A stretch of 12,965 bases of DNA from Zoogloeaceae bacterium (GTDB lineage: Bacteria; Pseudomonadota; Gammaproteobacteria; Burkholderiales; Rhodocyclaceae): assembly GCA_031274855.1 (NCBI GenBank), contig JAISPO010000057.1, forward strand, positions 1-12,965, written 5' to 3'. The position numbers were made by a program, and so were the translations under genes. Below are positions 1 to 6,619 of this stretch, piece by piece. Below the pieces are notes generated by a model. The model made no database searches, was not told where the DNA came from, and saw only the letters and a program-made list of their open reading frames with translations. Within the stretch, counting starts at the first letter, position 1. Each line of letters opens with the position of its first letter.

Positions 1-10
1 GGGGCGCATC

Positions 11-526
11 TTGATTCAGGAAGCCTTTGAGACGGTTGCAAAAACACTGGATAAGGCCGGAGTCCGCTATCTGGTTGTGGGCGGGCTGGCTGTGATCGCG
101 CATGGCTATGTGCGGCTGACAACGGACATAGATATTGTCCTTGCGCTTGATGCGCAGAATATTCATCGCGCTTTCGATGCTCTTGCCGAAGCGGGGTACC
201 GGCCCAGTGTGCCGATAAAGGCCGATGGTTTTGGTGACGCGGCGCAGCGAAACCAGTGGCGTAAAGAAAAAGGGATGAGGGTTCTGAATTTCTTTAGTCC
301 GAAATTTCCGCTGGCAGGGGTTGATGTCTTTGTGTATGAGCCTTTCGATTTTGCCTTGGAGTATGAGAAGGCAATGCAGGTTGAGCTTCGGCCTGATATT
401 TCGGTTCGGTTTGCCACGGTTTCCGCCCTGATTCGCATGAAGCAGGAGGCTGGACGCGCAAAGGATATCGACGATATTCAGCATCTGAGATACACTGAAG
501 AAAATGAGGGGAAAAGTGATGGATAA
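11..526 (+). CDS. Nucleotidyltransferase-fold protein (AbiEii / DUF6036-like)
   Basis: A 171-residue protein of the nucleotidyltransferase superfamily. Visible signature: Gly24-Gly25 in VVGGLAV, then Asp39-x-Asp41 in TTDIDIVL, then a third acidic residue, Asp105, in GVDVF. This is the metal-binding triad of the fold. The C-terminal end carries LIRMKQEAGRAKDIDDIQHL (139-158), the K...GR.KD..D pattern common in AbiEii-type toxins and DUF6036 proteins. Such proteins transfer a nucleotide to RNA or protein targets in the cases studied; the substrate here is unknown. The start used is TTG at 11, with GGGG at 1-4 as a possible ribosome site. The frame is open back to the window edge, so the true start could be further upstream. 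The gene overlaps the next one by 8 bases and is surely co-transcribed with it. Base composition looks lower in GC than the operon downstream. The fold is fairly secure; a toxin role is inference. Confidence 0.75.
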   Translation: MIQEAFETVAKTLDKAGVRYLVVGGLAVIAHGYVRLTTDIDIVLALDAQNIHRAFDALAEAGYRPSVPIKADGFGDAAQRNQWRKEKGMRVLNFFSPKFPLAGVDVFVYEPFDFALEYEKAMQVELRPDISVRFATVSALIRMKQEAGRAKDIDDIQHLRYTEENEGKSDG

Positions 527-719
527 AGCCGTGGATTGGGGAAAGACAACTTTCGAAGGTGTTCGCCGTGAGCAAGTCCGGCGGGCGTTGATGTTGTCTC
601 CCAGAGAGCGGCTGGAGGCGCTGTATGATCTGGAGCGTCTCGGTAATTTCCTGCGTAATGCCCCGCGCAAAAATCAGGCGGCGGGGGAGTCTTCCACTGA
701 TAACCGCCGCAGCGCATAA
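519..719 (+). CDS. Small protein paired with the nucleotidyltransferase, possible antitoxin or partner
   Basis: A 66-residue, highly charged, probably all-helical protein with no membrane segment. The ATG at 519 is preferred over the ATG at 504 because GAGGGG at 506-511 sits 7 bases before it. The start overlaps the stop of the nucleotidyltransferase gene (524-526), which is typical of translational coupling. The core reads W7...TTFEGVRREQ (10-19) then LSPRERLEAL (26-35). From memory, short proteins with a Trp near the N-terminus and a 'S/TPxERLexL' helix are frequent neighbours of DUF6036/AbiEii-type nucleotidyltransferases; I could not check this here. The tail after residue 48 is polar and likely disordered. 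A role as antitoxin or specificity subunit is inferred from the pairing alone. No DNA-binding motif is evident. Confidence 0.6.
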   Translation: MDKAVDWGKTTFEGVRREQVRRALMLSPRERLEALYDLERLGNFLRNAPRKNQAAGESSTDNRRSA

Positions 720-754
720 GCTGGATTTCGCGGTACTCAACTCGGTTTCGGTTC

Positions 755-770
755 TGTTTCACGTGAAACA
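755..770. promoter_or_regulatory. parS: parS centromere site 1 (perfect palindrome)
   Basis: TGTTTCACGTGAAACA is an exact match to the 16-bp parS consensus bound by chromosomal ParB (Spo0J), and is a perfect inverted repeat. It lies about 100 bp upstream of mnmG and about 3.3 kb from the parB gene in this window. ParB loads here, spreads, and is acted on by ParA for origin segregation. Confidence 0.95.
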
Positions 771-780
771 CTGCGACTAA

Positions 781-796
781 GGTTTCACGTGAAACT
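781..796. promoter_or_regulatory. parS: parS centromere site 2 (14-bp core)
   Basis: GGTTTCACGTGAAACT keeps the perfect 14-bp core GTTTCACGTGAAAC (782-795) and differs from the consensus only at the two outermost bases. Its centre is 26 bp from that of the first site, about two and a half helical turns, so the two sites face roughly opposite sides of the DNA. It also lies in the mnmG upstream region. Confidence 0.92.
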
Positions 797-861
797 CAAA
801 ACCGGCTGCGACCGGCGTATCATGGCGCCTCTTTTTGTTTGCGCTGCATCGGTCTTATTCA

Positions 862-2745
862 ATGTTGTTCCCCACTCATTTCGATGTCATTGTGATTGGC
901 GGCGGCCATGCCGGAACGGAGGCTGCGTTGGCGGCAGCGCGGGCGGGGGCGGGGACTTTGCTGTTGACCCACAACATCGAAACTCTGGGGGCGATGTCGT
1001 GCAACCCTTCGATTGGCGGCATCGGCAAGGGACATTTGGTCAAAGAGGCGGATGCGCTGGGCGGGGCGATGGCGGCGGCTACGGACGAGGCGGGCATCCA
1101 GTTTCGGATTCTCAATGCCTCGAAGGGGCCGGCGGTGCGGGCGACGCGGGCGCAGGCCGACCGGCAGCTTTACCGGCAGGCAATCCGCATGCGGCTGGAA
1201 AATCAGGCGGGTTTGACGATCTTCCAGCAGGCGGTCGATGATCTGATTTTGACCGGCGACCGCGTTACCGGCGTCGTTACCGCGCTTGGCGTCCGCTTTG
1301 AAGCGCGGACAGTGGTGCTGACGGCGGGCACTTTTCTCAACGGGCTGGTGCATGTCGGTCTTGAGAATTACCGCGCGGGGCGCTTTGGCGATCCGCCGTC
1401 GCTGAATCTGGCGCAACGGCTGCGCGAGCTTCAGCTTCCGGCAGGCAGGCTCAAAACGGGGACGCCGCCGCGTCTCGACGGCAAGACCATTAATTTTTCG
1501 GCGATACAGCGCCAGTCCGGTGACGAGCCGGTGCCGGTGTTTTCCTTTCTGGGCAAGCCGGAACAACACCCGCAACAAATTCCCTGCTGGATTACCCATA
1601 CCAATCCGCGAACTCACGACATCATCCGCGCCGGTCTGGATCGCTCGCCGATGTTTACCGGCGTGATCGAAGGCGTCGGCCCGCGCTACTGTCCCTCCAT
1701 CGAGGACAAAATTCACAAGTTTTCCGGCAAGGACGAGCATCAGGTGTTTCTGGAACCGGAAGGCTTGACCACCCACGAGTATTACCCGCAGGGGGTGTCG
1801 ACCAGCCTGCCTTTCGATGTCCAGATTGCGCTGGTCAGGTCGATCCGCGGCTTGGAGAACGTCCACATCACCCGTCCGGGGTACGCGATCGAATACGATT
1901 ATTTCGATCCGCGCAATCTCAAAACCTCGCTGGAAACCAAATCCATCCGCGGATTGTTTTTTGCCGGTCAGATCAACGGCACGACCGGCTATGAGGAGGC
2001 GGCGGCGCAAGGGCTGCTTGCCGGTATCAATGCGGCGCGGCAGGCGAAGGGCGACGCGCCCTGGTCGCCTCGGCGCGACGAAGCCTATATCGGGGTGATG
2101 GTGGATGATCTGGTCACCCGTGGAGTTTCGGAGCCGTACCGGATGTTCACCAGCCGCGCCGAATACCGCCTGAGCCTGCGCGAAGATAATGCCGACCTGC
2201 GCCTGACTGAAACCGGCCGCCGTTTGGGGCTGGTGGATGATGTCCGCTGGGCCGCTTTCGACCGCAAACGGGAAGCCATTGAGCGCGAGGTTCAGCGTTT
2301 GCGCGATGTGTGGGTTAGCCCGAGGCGGGTCGATGATATTGAGGCAATCCGTGTCGTCGGCAAGCCGCTGGAACGGGAGTACCGGCTGTTCGATCTCCTG
2401 CGCCGCCCCGAAACCCGTTATGCCGATTTGATGACTCTGCCGGAGGCGGGCGTGGGCGTGAGCGCGGCGGACGTGATTGAACAGGTGGAAATTCAGGCGA
2501 AATATCAAGGCTATATCGAACGCCAGCGCACGGATGTGGCGAAAGCCGAGGCCGGTGAAAATCTGGCCTTGCCGCCCAATCTCGACTACCGGCAGGTGCA
2601 TGGCCTGTCGATTGAGGTACAACAGAAGCTCAACCAGTTCCGGCCCGAAACGCTGGGGCAGGCGTCGCGCATTCAGGGTATTACACCGGCGGCGATTTCC
2701 CTGCTGCTGGTGCATCTGAAAAAATCGCACAGGGCCGCCGCATGA
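862..2745 (+). CDS. mnmG: tRNA uridine-5-carboxymethylaminomethyl modification enzyme MnmG (GidA)
   Basis: A 627-residue FAD-dependent enzyme. With MnmE it installs the carboxymethylaminomethyl group (or aminomethyl) on uridine 34 of tRNAs reading split codon boxes, in the cytoplasm. Residues 8-22 (DVIVIGGGHAGTEAA) form the FAD-binding Rossmann loop. Cys47 (SCNPSIGG) and Cys277 (RYCPSIEDK) sit exactly where the two conserved functional cysteines of the E. coli enzyme are. The PGYAIEYDYFDPR and AGQINGTTGYEEAAAQG motifs of the family are present, followed by the helical C-terminal MnmE/tRNA-binding part. The ATG at 862 was chosen because MLFPTHFDVIVIGGG matches the family N-terminus. An in-frame TTG at 835 adds nine unfamiliar residues. 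No clear ribosome site precedes either start. First gene of the gid-par operon, overlapping rsmG by 4 bases. Two parS sites lie upstream. Confidence 0.98.
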   Translation: MLFPTHFDVIVIGGGHAGTEAALAAARAGAGTLLLTHNIETLGAMSCNPSIGGIGKGHLVKEADALGGAMAAATDEAGIQFRILNASKGPAVRATRAQADRQLYRQAIRMRLENQAGLTIFQQAVDDLILTGDRVTGVVTALGVRFEARTVVLTAGTFLNGLVHVGLENYRAGRFGDPPSLNLAQRLRELQLPAGRLKTGTPPRLDGKTINFSAIQRQSGDEPVPVFSFLGKPEQHPQQIPCWITHTNPRTHDIIRAGLDRSPMFTGVIEGVGPRYCPSIEDKIHKFSGKDEHQVFLEPEGLTTHEYYPQGVSTSLPFDVQIALVRSIRGLENVHITRPGYAIEYDYFDPRNLKTSLETKSIRGLFFAGQINGTTGYEEAAAQGLLAGINAARQAKGDAPWSPRRDEAYIGVMVDDLVTRGVSEPYRMFTSRAEYRLSLREDNADLRLTETGRRLGLVDDVRWAAFDRKREAIEREVQRLRDVWVSPRRVDDIEAIRVVGKPLEREYRLFDLLRRPETRYADLMTLPEAGVGVSAADVIEQVEIQAKYQGYIERQRTDVAKAEAGENLALPPNLDYRQVHGLSIEVQQKLNQFRPETLGQASRIQGITPAAISLLLVHLKKSHRAAA

Positions 2746-3341
2746 CGCTCAATGAAGGAATCCATGCGCTTGGGCTGACGATGCCGCCGGACGCCGGGGA
2801 AAAGCTGGAACGCTATTTGACGCTGCTGCAAAAGTGGAATCGCGTGTATAACCTGACGGCCATCCATGACCGCGAGCAAATGGTGACGCATCATCTTCTG
2901 GATTCCCTTGCCGTGCTGCCGCATTTGAAAAACATCCATTCCCTTGCCGATGTTGGCAGCGGCGGCGGTTTGCCGGCGCTGCCGCTGGCGATTTGCCGTC
3001 CCGATCTGCAAGTGACTTCTGTAGAATCCAACCAGAAAAAAGCCGCCTTCCAGCAGCAGGCGAAAATCGAATTGGACTTGTCTAATGTGAGTATTCACTG
3101 CGCCCGCAGTGAAGCCATGACGGGCACTTTCGATGCCGTTATTTCGCGGGCCTTTGCCGAGTTGGCGGAGTTTGTCCGTCTGGCGGGGCATCTTGCGCGG
3201 CGTTTGCTGGCGATGAAGGGGGCGTATCCCGAAGCCGAGTTGGGCAAGTTGCCGCCAGAGTGGCGCTTGGTTGAAGCCGTACCGTTAACCGTCCCCGGAC
3301 TCGGCGCGGAAAGACATTTGATCGTTCTGGAGAGAAGCTGA
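2742..3341 (+). CDS. rsmG: 16S rRNA (guanine-527-N7)-methyltransferase RsmG (GidB)
   Basis: A 199-residue SAM-dependent methyltransferase that modifies G527 of 16S rRNA. Loss of it in other bacteria gives low-level streptomycin resistance. The family hallmark WNRVYNLTAI is at 32-41. The SAM-binding loop is DVGSGGGLPALPLAI (70-84), SRAFA at 135-139 and MKG at 158-160. The loop normally ends in LPG; here residue 79 is Ala rather than Gly. Length is in the usual range (about 200-210). The ATG at 2742 overlaps the mnmG stop (ATGA), with AGGG at 2731-2734 as ribosome site. The stop shares one base with the parA start (TGATG). Such overlaps indicate coupled translation in one operon. Identification is secure. 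Confidence 0.96.
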   Translation: MTLNEGIHALGLTMPPDAGEKLERYLTLLQKWNRVYNLTAIHDREQMVTHHLLDSLAVLPHLKNIHSLADVGSGGGLPALPLAICRPDLQVTSVESNQKKAAFQQQAKIELDLSNVSIHCARSEAMTGTFDAVISRAFAELAEFVRLAGHLARRLLAMKGAYPEAELGKLPPEWRLVEAVPLTVPGLGAERHLIVLERS

Positions 3342-4114
3342 TGCATATTTTCGCCATTGCCAACCAGAAGGGCGGGGTCGGCAAAACCACTACTTCGGTC
3401 AATCTGGCCGCCGCCCTGACTTTGCAGGGGCAGCGTACTTTGCTTGTCGACCTCGATCCGCAAGGCAATGCCACGATGGGCAGCGGCATCGACAAGAACG
3501 GCCTGCAATGCTCCGTTTATCACTTGCTGGTCGGGCTGGCGAATTTGCCGCAAGCGCGGCTGCGCGCGGAAAGCGGCGGCTACGACGTGCTGCCGGCCAA
3601 TCGCGATCTGGCCGGCGCGGAAATCGAACTGGTCGAACTGGAGCGGCGCGAGCTTCGCCTCAAGGAAGCGCTGGCCGAACATGCGGCCGATTATGATTTT
3701 GTCCTCATCGACTGCCCGCCCTCCCTGTCGCTGCTGACCCTGAACGGCCTGTGCGCCGCGCATGGCGTCGTTATTCCGATGCAGTGCGAATATTTCGCGC
3801 TGGAAGGGCTGTCCGATCTCGTCAACACCATCAAGAAAGTTCATGCCAACCTGAACCGCGACTTGAAGATCATCGGCCTGCTGCGCGTGATGTACGACCC
3901 GCGCTCAACCCTGTCGAATCAGGTGTCGGCGCAACTTGAACAGCATTTCGGCGACAAGGTGTTCAGGACGGTGGTGCCGAGAAATGTCCGCCTCGCCGAA
4001 GCGCCCAGCTATGGGATGCCCGGCATACTGTTCGACAAGAACGCCAAAGGTTCTCAGGCGTATCTCAACTTTGCGATCGAAATGATAGAGCGCGTCCAAT
4101 CCTGGAAGGAATGA
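3341..4114 (+). CDS. parA: Chromosome partitioning ATPase ParA (Soj)
   Basis: A 257-residue deviant-Walker ATPase of the chromosomal (small) ParA class, without the N-terminal DNA-binding extension of plasmid type Ia proteins. Deviant Walker A is KGGVGKTT at 10-17, with signature Lys10 and catalytic-loop Lys15. Walker A' is LLVDLDPQGN (34-43) and Walker B is FVLIDCPPS (120-128, Asp124). ATP-bound dimers coat the nucleoid and are released by ParB-parS complexes, pulling replicated origins apart. The start overlaps the rsmG stop by one base, with GAGAAG at 3332-3337 as ribosome site. parB follows after 4 bases. The pairing with parB and with parS upstream marks this as the chromosomal system rather than a plasmid one. 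Confidence 0.97.
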   Translation: MHIFAIANQKGGVGKTTTSVNLAAALTLQGQRTLLVDLDPQGNATMGSGIDKNGLQCSVYHLLVGLANLPQARLRAESGGYDVLPANRDLAGAEIELVELERRELRLKEALAEHAADYDFVLIDCPPSLSLLTLNGLCAAHGVVIPMQCEYFALEGLSDLVNTIKKVHANLNRDLKIIGLLRVMYDPRSTLSNQVSAQLEQHFGDKVFRTVVPRNVRLAEAPSYGMPGILFDKNAKGSQAYLNFAIEMIERVQSWKE

Positions 4115-4118
4115 AGTC

Positions 4119-4982
4119 ATGACTCCCCCTAAAATGAAAGGTCTGGGCCGCGGCCTCGACGCCTTGCTGGCCGCCAACAGCACGCCGGAAGCCAGCCGTC
4201 AGGAAACGCTGCCGGTCGGCGCGCTGCAACCCGGCAAATACCAGCCGCGCACGCGCATGGATCCAGGCTCGCTGGAAGAACTGGCGGCCTCGATCAAGGC
4301 GCAGGGTTTGATCCAGCCGATTTCGGTGCGGCCCGTCGCCGCCAACCGTTACGAAATCATCGCCGGTGAACGCCGCTGGCGCGCCGCGCAAATCGCCGGT
4401 CTGACCGACGTGCCGGTGCTGATCCGCGAGATTCCCGATAACGCTGTACTGGCGATGTCGCTGATTGAAAACATCCAGCGCGAGGATTTGAACCCGCTGG
4501 AAGAAGCCGCCGGTTTGCAGCGGCTGATTGACGAATTCGGCATGACGCATCAGCAGGCGGCGGATGCCGTCGGACGTTCGCGTTCCGCGGCCAGCAATCT
4601 GCTGCGCCTGCTGCAACTGGCCAAACCGGCGCGGGATATGCTGATGGCGGGCGATATCGAAATGGGCCACGCCCGCGCCCTGTTGCCGCTGCCCAAAGGC
4701 GAGCAGGGGCGGCTGGCCGGCGTTGCCGTGGAGAAGGGCTGGTCGGTGCGCGAAACTGAGCGCGCCGTCGCCCGCGAACTCAATCCGCCTGCGCCCAAGG
4801 CCGGCAAGGTGGTCAACCGCGATCTGGCGCGCCTCGAAGAAGACCTCGCCGATAATCTCGGCGCGGCGGTCAAGATCGCGGCCAATCGTAAAGGCGTCGG
4901 CAGCCTGACCATCCGCTTCGCCAGTCTCGATCAACTCGACGGATTGTTGACGCGCCTGACCAGCAAGTCGCCAGCCAATTGA
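4119..4982 (+). CDS. parB: Chromosome partitioning protein ParB (Spo0J)
   Basis: A 287-residue CTP-dependent DNA clamp that loads at parS. Near the N-terminus, GLGRGLDALL (8-17) is the ParA-stimulating peptide; its Arg11 is the usual arginine finger-like residue. The CTP-binding domain follows, with QPGKYQPR (37-44) and GERRWRAAQ (83-91). ENIQREDLNPLEEA (117-130) leads into the helix-turn-helix (about 142-166, MTHQQAADAVGRSRSAASN), which reads the parS palindrome. The C-terminal dimerisation part ends in SLDQLDGLLTRL. The start at 4119 has AAGGAA at 4106-4111, 7 bases upstream. An internal ATG at 4134 would also keep the ParA-contact motif. Last gene of the gid-par operon; its target sites are at 755-796. 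Confidence 0.97.
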   Translation: MTPPKMKGLGRGLDALLAANSTPEASRQETLPVGALQPGKYQPRTRMDPGSLEELAASIKAQGLIQPISVRPVAANRYEIIAGERRWRAAQIAGLTDVPVLIREIPDNAVLAMSLIENIQREDLNPLEEAAGLQRLIDEFGMTHQQAADAVGRSRSAASNLLRLLQLAKPARDMLMAGDIEMGHARALLPLPKGEQGRLAGVAVEKGWSVRETERAVARELNPPAPKAGKVVNRDLARLEEDLADNLGAAVKIAANRKGVGSLTIRFASLDQLDGLLTRLTSKSPAN

Positions 4983-5060
4983 AGTTCGTTTGTGTTGCCG
5001 CAACAAATCGATTTGAGATTCGGTTAGAATCAGTTTGTTTTTTGATGGCTGCTCATCTGG
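4983..5060 (+). promoter_or_regulatory. parB-atpI intergenic region with small inverted repeats and possible promoter
   Basis: This 78-bp AT-rich gap separates the gid-par operon from the atp operon. It holds TGTTGC-C-GCAACA (4993-5005), a 13-bp palindrome, and GATTC-GGTTA-GAATC (5017-5031), a 5-bp stem followed by a T-rich run to 5043. TAGAAT at 5025-5030 would make a fair sigma-70 -10 box, but no good -35 hexamer lies 16-18 bases before it. It could be the atp promoter, a weak terminator-like element, or both. The evidence is weak. Confidence 0.3.
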
Positions 5061-5483
5061 ATGGAAGCTCGGAATGGGTCGCCGGCGTGGGTAGGACAAG
5101 CGTTCCGGCGTACGATGGCATGGCAGTTGATTGTTAGTCTCTCACTTGCCGTGATTGCCGTAATTGTCGCCGGTTGGCATGGGTTCTTGTCTGCCATGCT
5201 GGGAGGTAGCATTGGCGTCATCGGCGTTCTGGTGTTTGCGCTTGTCAGCAGGCGCGCCGAAGGCGACTCGCGCAGCGTGATTCGTATCGCTTTGCGCGCG
5301 GAAGCTGCCAAGATGCTGGTCATCGTTGTGCTGTTGTGGTTGGCGTTTGTCGCTTATCATAAGATGGTAGTACTGGCGTTCTTGGGCGCCTTTGCAGTTT
5401 CGGTCCTGTTATCGGGGCTTGCTTTTGCAGTATCTGGTAATCAACTGACTTCGCAACCGATTTCGAATTCTTCTAAGGTTTGA
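5061..5483 (+). CDS. atpI: ATP synthase assembly factor AtpI
   Basis: A 140-residue membrane protein in the usual atpI position directly before atpB. Four hydrophobic helices are visible at about 20-38, 42-62, 83-99 and 102-125. Arg22-Arg23 are just before the first, and an RAEAAKML segment at the start of the third resembles the conserved polar patch of the family. AtpI helps assemble or stabilise the c-ring and is not part of the finished enzyme. The start at 5061 is the first ATG in an open frame that begins at 5046, but it has no clear ribosome site. The ATG at 5115 (residue 19) would give a 122-residue protein close to the common family length. The stop is one base before atpB. Sequence conservation in this family is low, so the call rests largely on position and topology. 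Confidence 0.85.
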   Translation: MEARNGSPAWVGQAFRRTMAWQLIVSLSLAVIAVIVAGWHGFLSAMLGGSIGVIGVLVFALVSRRAEGDSRSVIRIALRAEAAKMLVIVVLLWLAFVAYHKMVVLAFLGAFAVSVLLSGLAFAVSGNQLTSQPISNSSKV

Positions 5484-5484
5484 C

Positions 5485-6297
5485 ATGTCTGCCGCAGAAT
5501 CGACGCTTACCCCAACCGGTTATATCAGCCACCATCTGACTTTCCTCCAAAAGCCCATCAGTACGGGCGATTTCTGGGTTCTCCATGTCGACACCATCGC
5601 TGTGTCGATTTTGCTTGGCGTGATTTCCCTTGGCTTCCTCTGGTGGGTCGTGCGCGACGCCACCTCCGGCGTGCCTTCCCGCCGCCAAGCCTTCGTCGAG
5701 CTGGCCATCGAATTCATCGACAATCAGGTCAAAGGCATTTTCCACGGTGATCGTCATAGCTTCGTCGCGCCGGCGGCGCTGACCGTGTTCGTCTGGGTGC
5801 TGATGATGAACGCGATGGACTTCCTGCCGGTCGACTGGATGGCGCTTTTCTACACGCATGTGCTCGGCCAGCATACTTTCCGCGGCGTGCCGACGGCCGA
5901 TGTCAATACCACTTTCGCGCTGGCGCTCGCTGTCTGGTTCCTGATGATTTTCTACAGCATCAAGGTCAAGGGCCTGGGTGGCTGGGTGCACGAATTGTTC
6001 TGCTCGCCCTTCGGCAAGCACCCGCTGCTATGGCCGGCCAACCTGCTGCTCAACATCATCGAGTACCTGTCCAAGCCGCTGTCGCACTCGCTGCGTCTCT
6101 ACGGCAACATGTACGCGGGCGAAATCATTTTCCTGCTGCTCGGCGTTTGGGCGGCCACCGGCTTGGCCGGTACTGTTTTCGGCGCTCTGCTTGGCGCCGG
6201 CTGGGCGATTTTCCACATCCTGATCGTTGTGCTCCAAGCCTTCATTTTCATGATGTTGACAGTCGTCTATCTCTCGATGGCGCACGAAAGCCACTAA
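5485..6297 (+). CDS. atpB: F1Fo ATP synthase subunit a
   Basis: A 270-residue integral membrane subunit holding the two proton half-channels. The essential Arg204 lies in LSKPLSHSLRLYGNMYAGE, with Glu213 and His244 (FHILIVVLQAF) and Gln251 equivalent to E. coli Glu219, His245 and Gln252. Helices are visible at about 36-55, 98-113, 143-160, 205-230 and 238-262. The N-terminal HHLTFLQ followed by FWVLHVDT is typical of beta/gammaproteobacterial a subunits. AAGG at 5475-5478 is the ribosome site and atpI ends one base earlier. The length matches the 271-residue E. coli protein. The residue set is that of a proton-driven enzyme. Confidence 0.98.
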   Translation: MSAAESTLTPTGYISHHLTFLQKPISTGDFWVLHVDTIAVSILLGVISLGFLWWVVRDATSGVPSRRQAFVELAIEFIDNQVKGIFHGDRHSFVAPAALTVFVWVLMMNAMDFLPVDWMALFYTHVLGQHTFRGVPTADVNTTFALALAVWFLMIFYSIKVKGLGGWVHELFCSPFGKHPLLWPANLLLNIIEYLSKPLSHSLRLYGNMYAGEIIFLLLGVWAATGLAGTVFGALLGAGWAIFHILIVVLQAFIFMMLTVVYLSMAHESH

Positions 6298-6346
6298 CCT
6301 GTTTTCCCCCTCAATCAATCGCAATCAGTAACGAAAGGACGCAACA

Positions 6347-6619
6347 ATGGAAAAGCTTCAATTTCTGGCTCTGATTCAAGCCTACACCGGTGTTGGCATC
6401 GGTCTCATGATCGGTCTTGGCGCTGCCGGCGCTTGTATCGGCATCGGCATCATGGCCAGCCGCTTCCTCGAAGCCGCTGCCCGTCAACCGGAAATGATGC
6501 CCACCCTGCAAGCCAAGGTCTTCCTGCTGCTCGGTCTGATCGACGCTTCCTTCATTATCGGTGTCGGCCTCGCCATGCTGTTTGCCTTCGGCAACCCGCT
6601 GCTTGCCGCCATCGGCTGA
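6347..6619 (+). CDS. atpE: F1Fo ATP synthase subunit c
   Basis: A 90-residue hairpin of two membrane helices that forms the rotor ring. Helix 1 is the Gly-rich GVGIGLMIGLGAAGACIGIGI (15-35). The polar loop is ARQP (45-48), which contacts gamma and epsilon. Helix 2 carries the ion-binding Asp66 in LLGLIDASFIIG. Asp in place of Glu, with no Gln at the helix-1 sodium ligand position, indicates proton rather than sodium coupling. A strong ribosome site, AAAGGA at 6334-6339, lies 7 bases before the ATG. This suits the need for many copies of c per complex. The 49-base gap before it is one of the longest within the operon. Confidence 0.98.
   Translation: MEKLQFLALIQAYTGVGIGLMIGLGAAGACIGIGIMASRFLEAAARQPEMMPTLQAKVFLLLGLIDASFIIGVGLAMLFAFGNPLLAAIG

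Noticed and set aside
478..771. Minus-strand frame overlapping the accessory pair and the first parS site
   Set aside because: The translation is Pro/Ser/Arg-rich without motifs, and it starts inside a parS palindrome. The plus-strand genes have better start sites.
789..1241. Plus-strand 150-codon frame overlapping the mnmG start
   Set aside because: Gly/Arg-rich out-of-frame shadow of mnmG whose start lies just after the second parS site. No independent support.
859..2730. Open frame of 623 codons on the minus strand across mnmG
   Set aside because: A mirror of the mnmG reading frame with Arg- and Gln-rich low-complexity composition. No ribosome site or family motif was seen.
5017..5043. 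Rho-independent terminator after parB
   Set aside because: The stem is only 5 bp and AT-rich, and the T run is interrupted. It is too weak to list as a terminator, so it is kept only as part of the intergenic region.
6347..6619. Possible sodium-coupled c-ring
   Set aside because: The ion-binding residue is Asp66 rather than Glu, and the first helix lacks the Gln ligand typical of sodium enzymes; proton coupling is the simpler reading.
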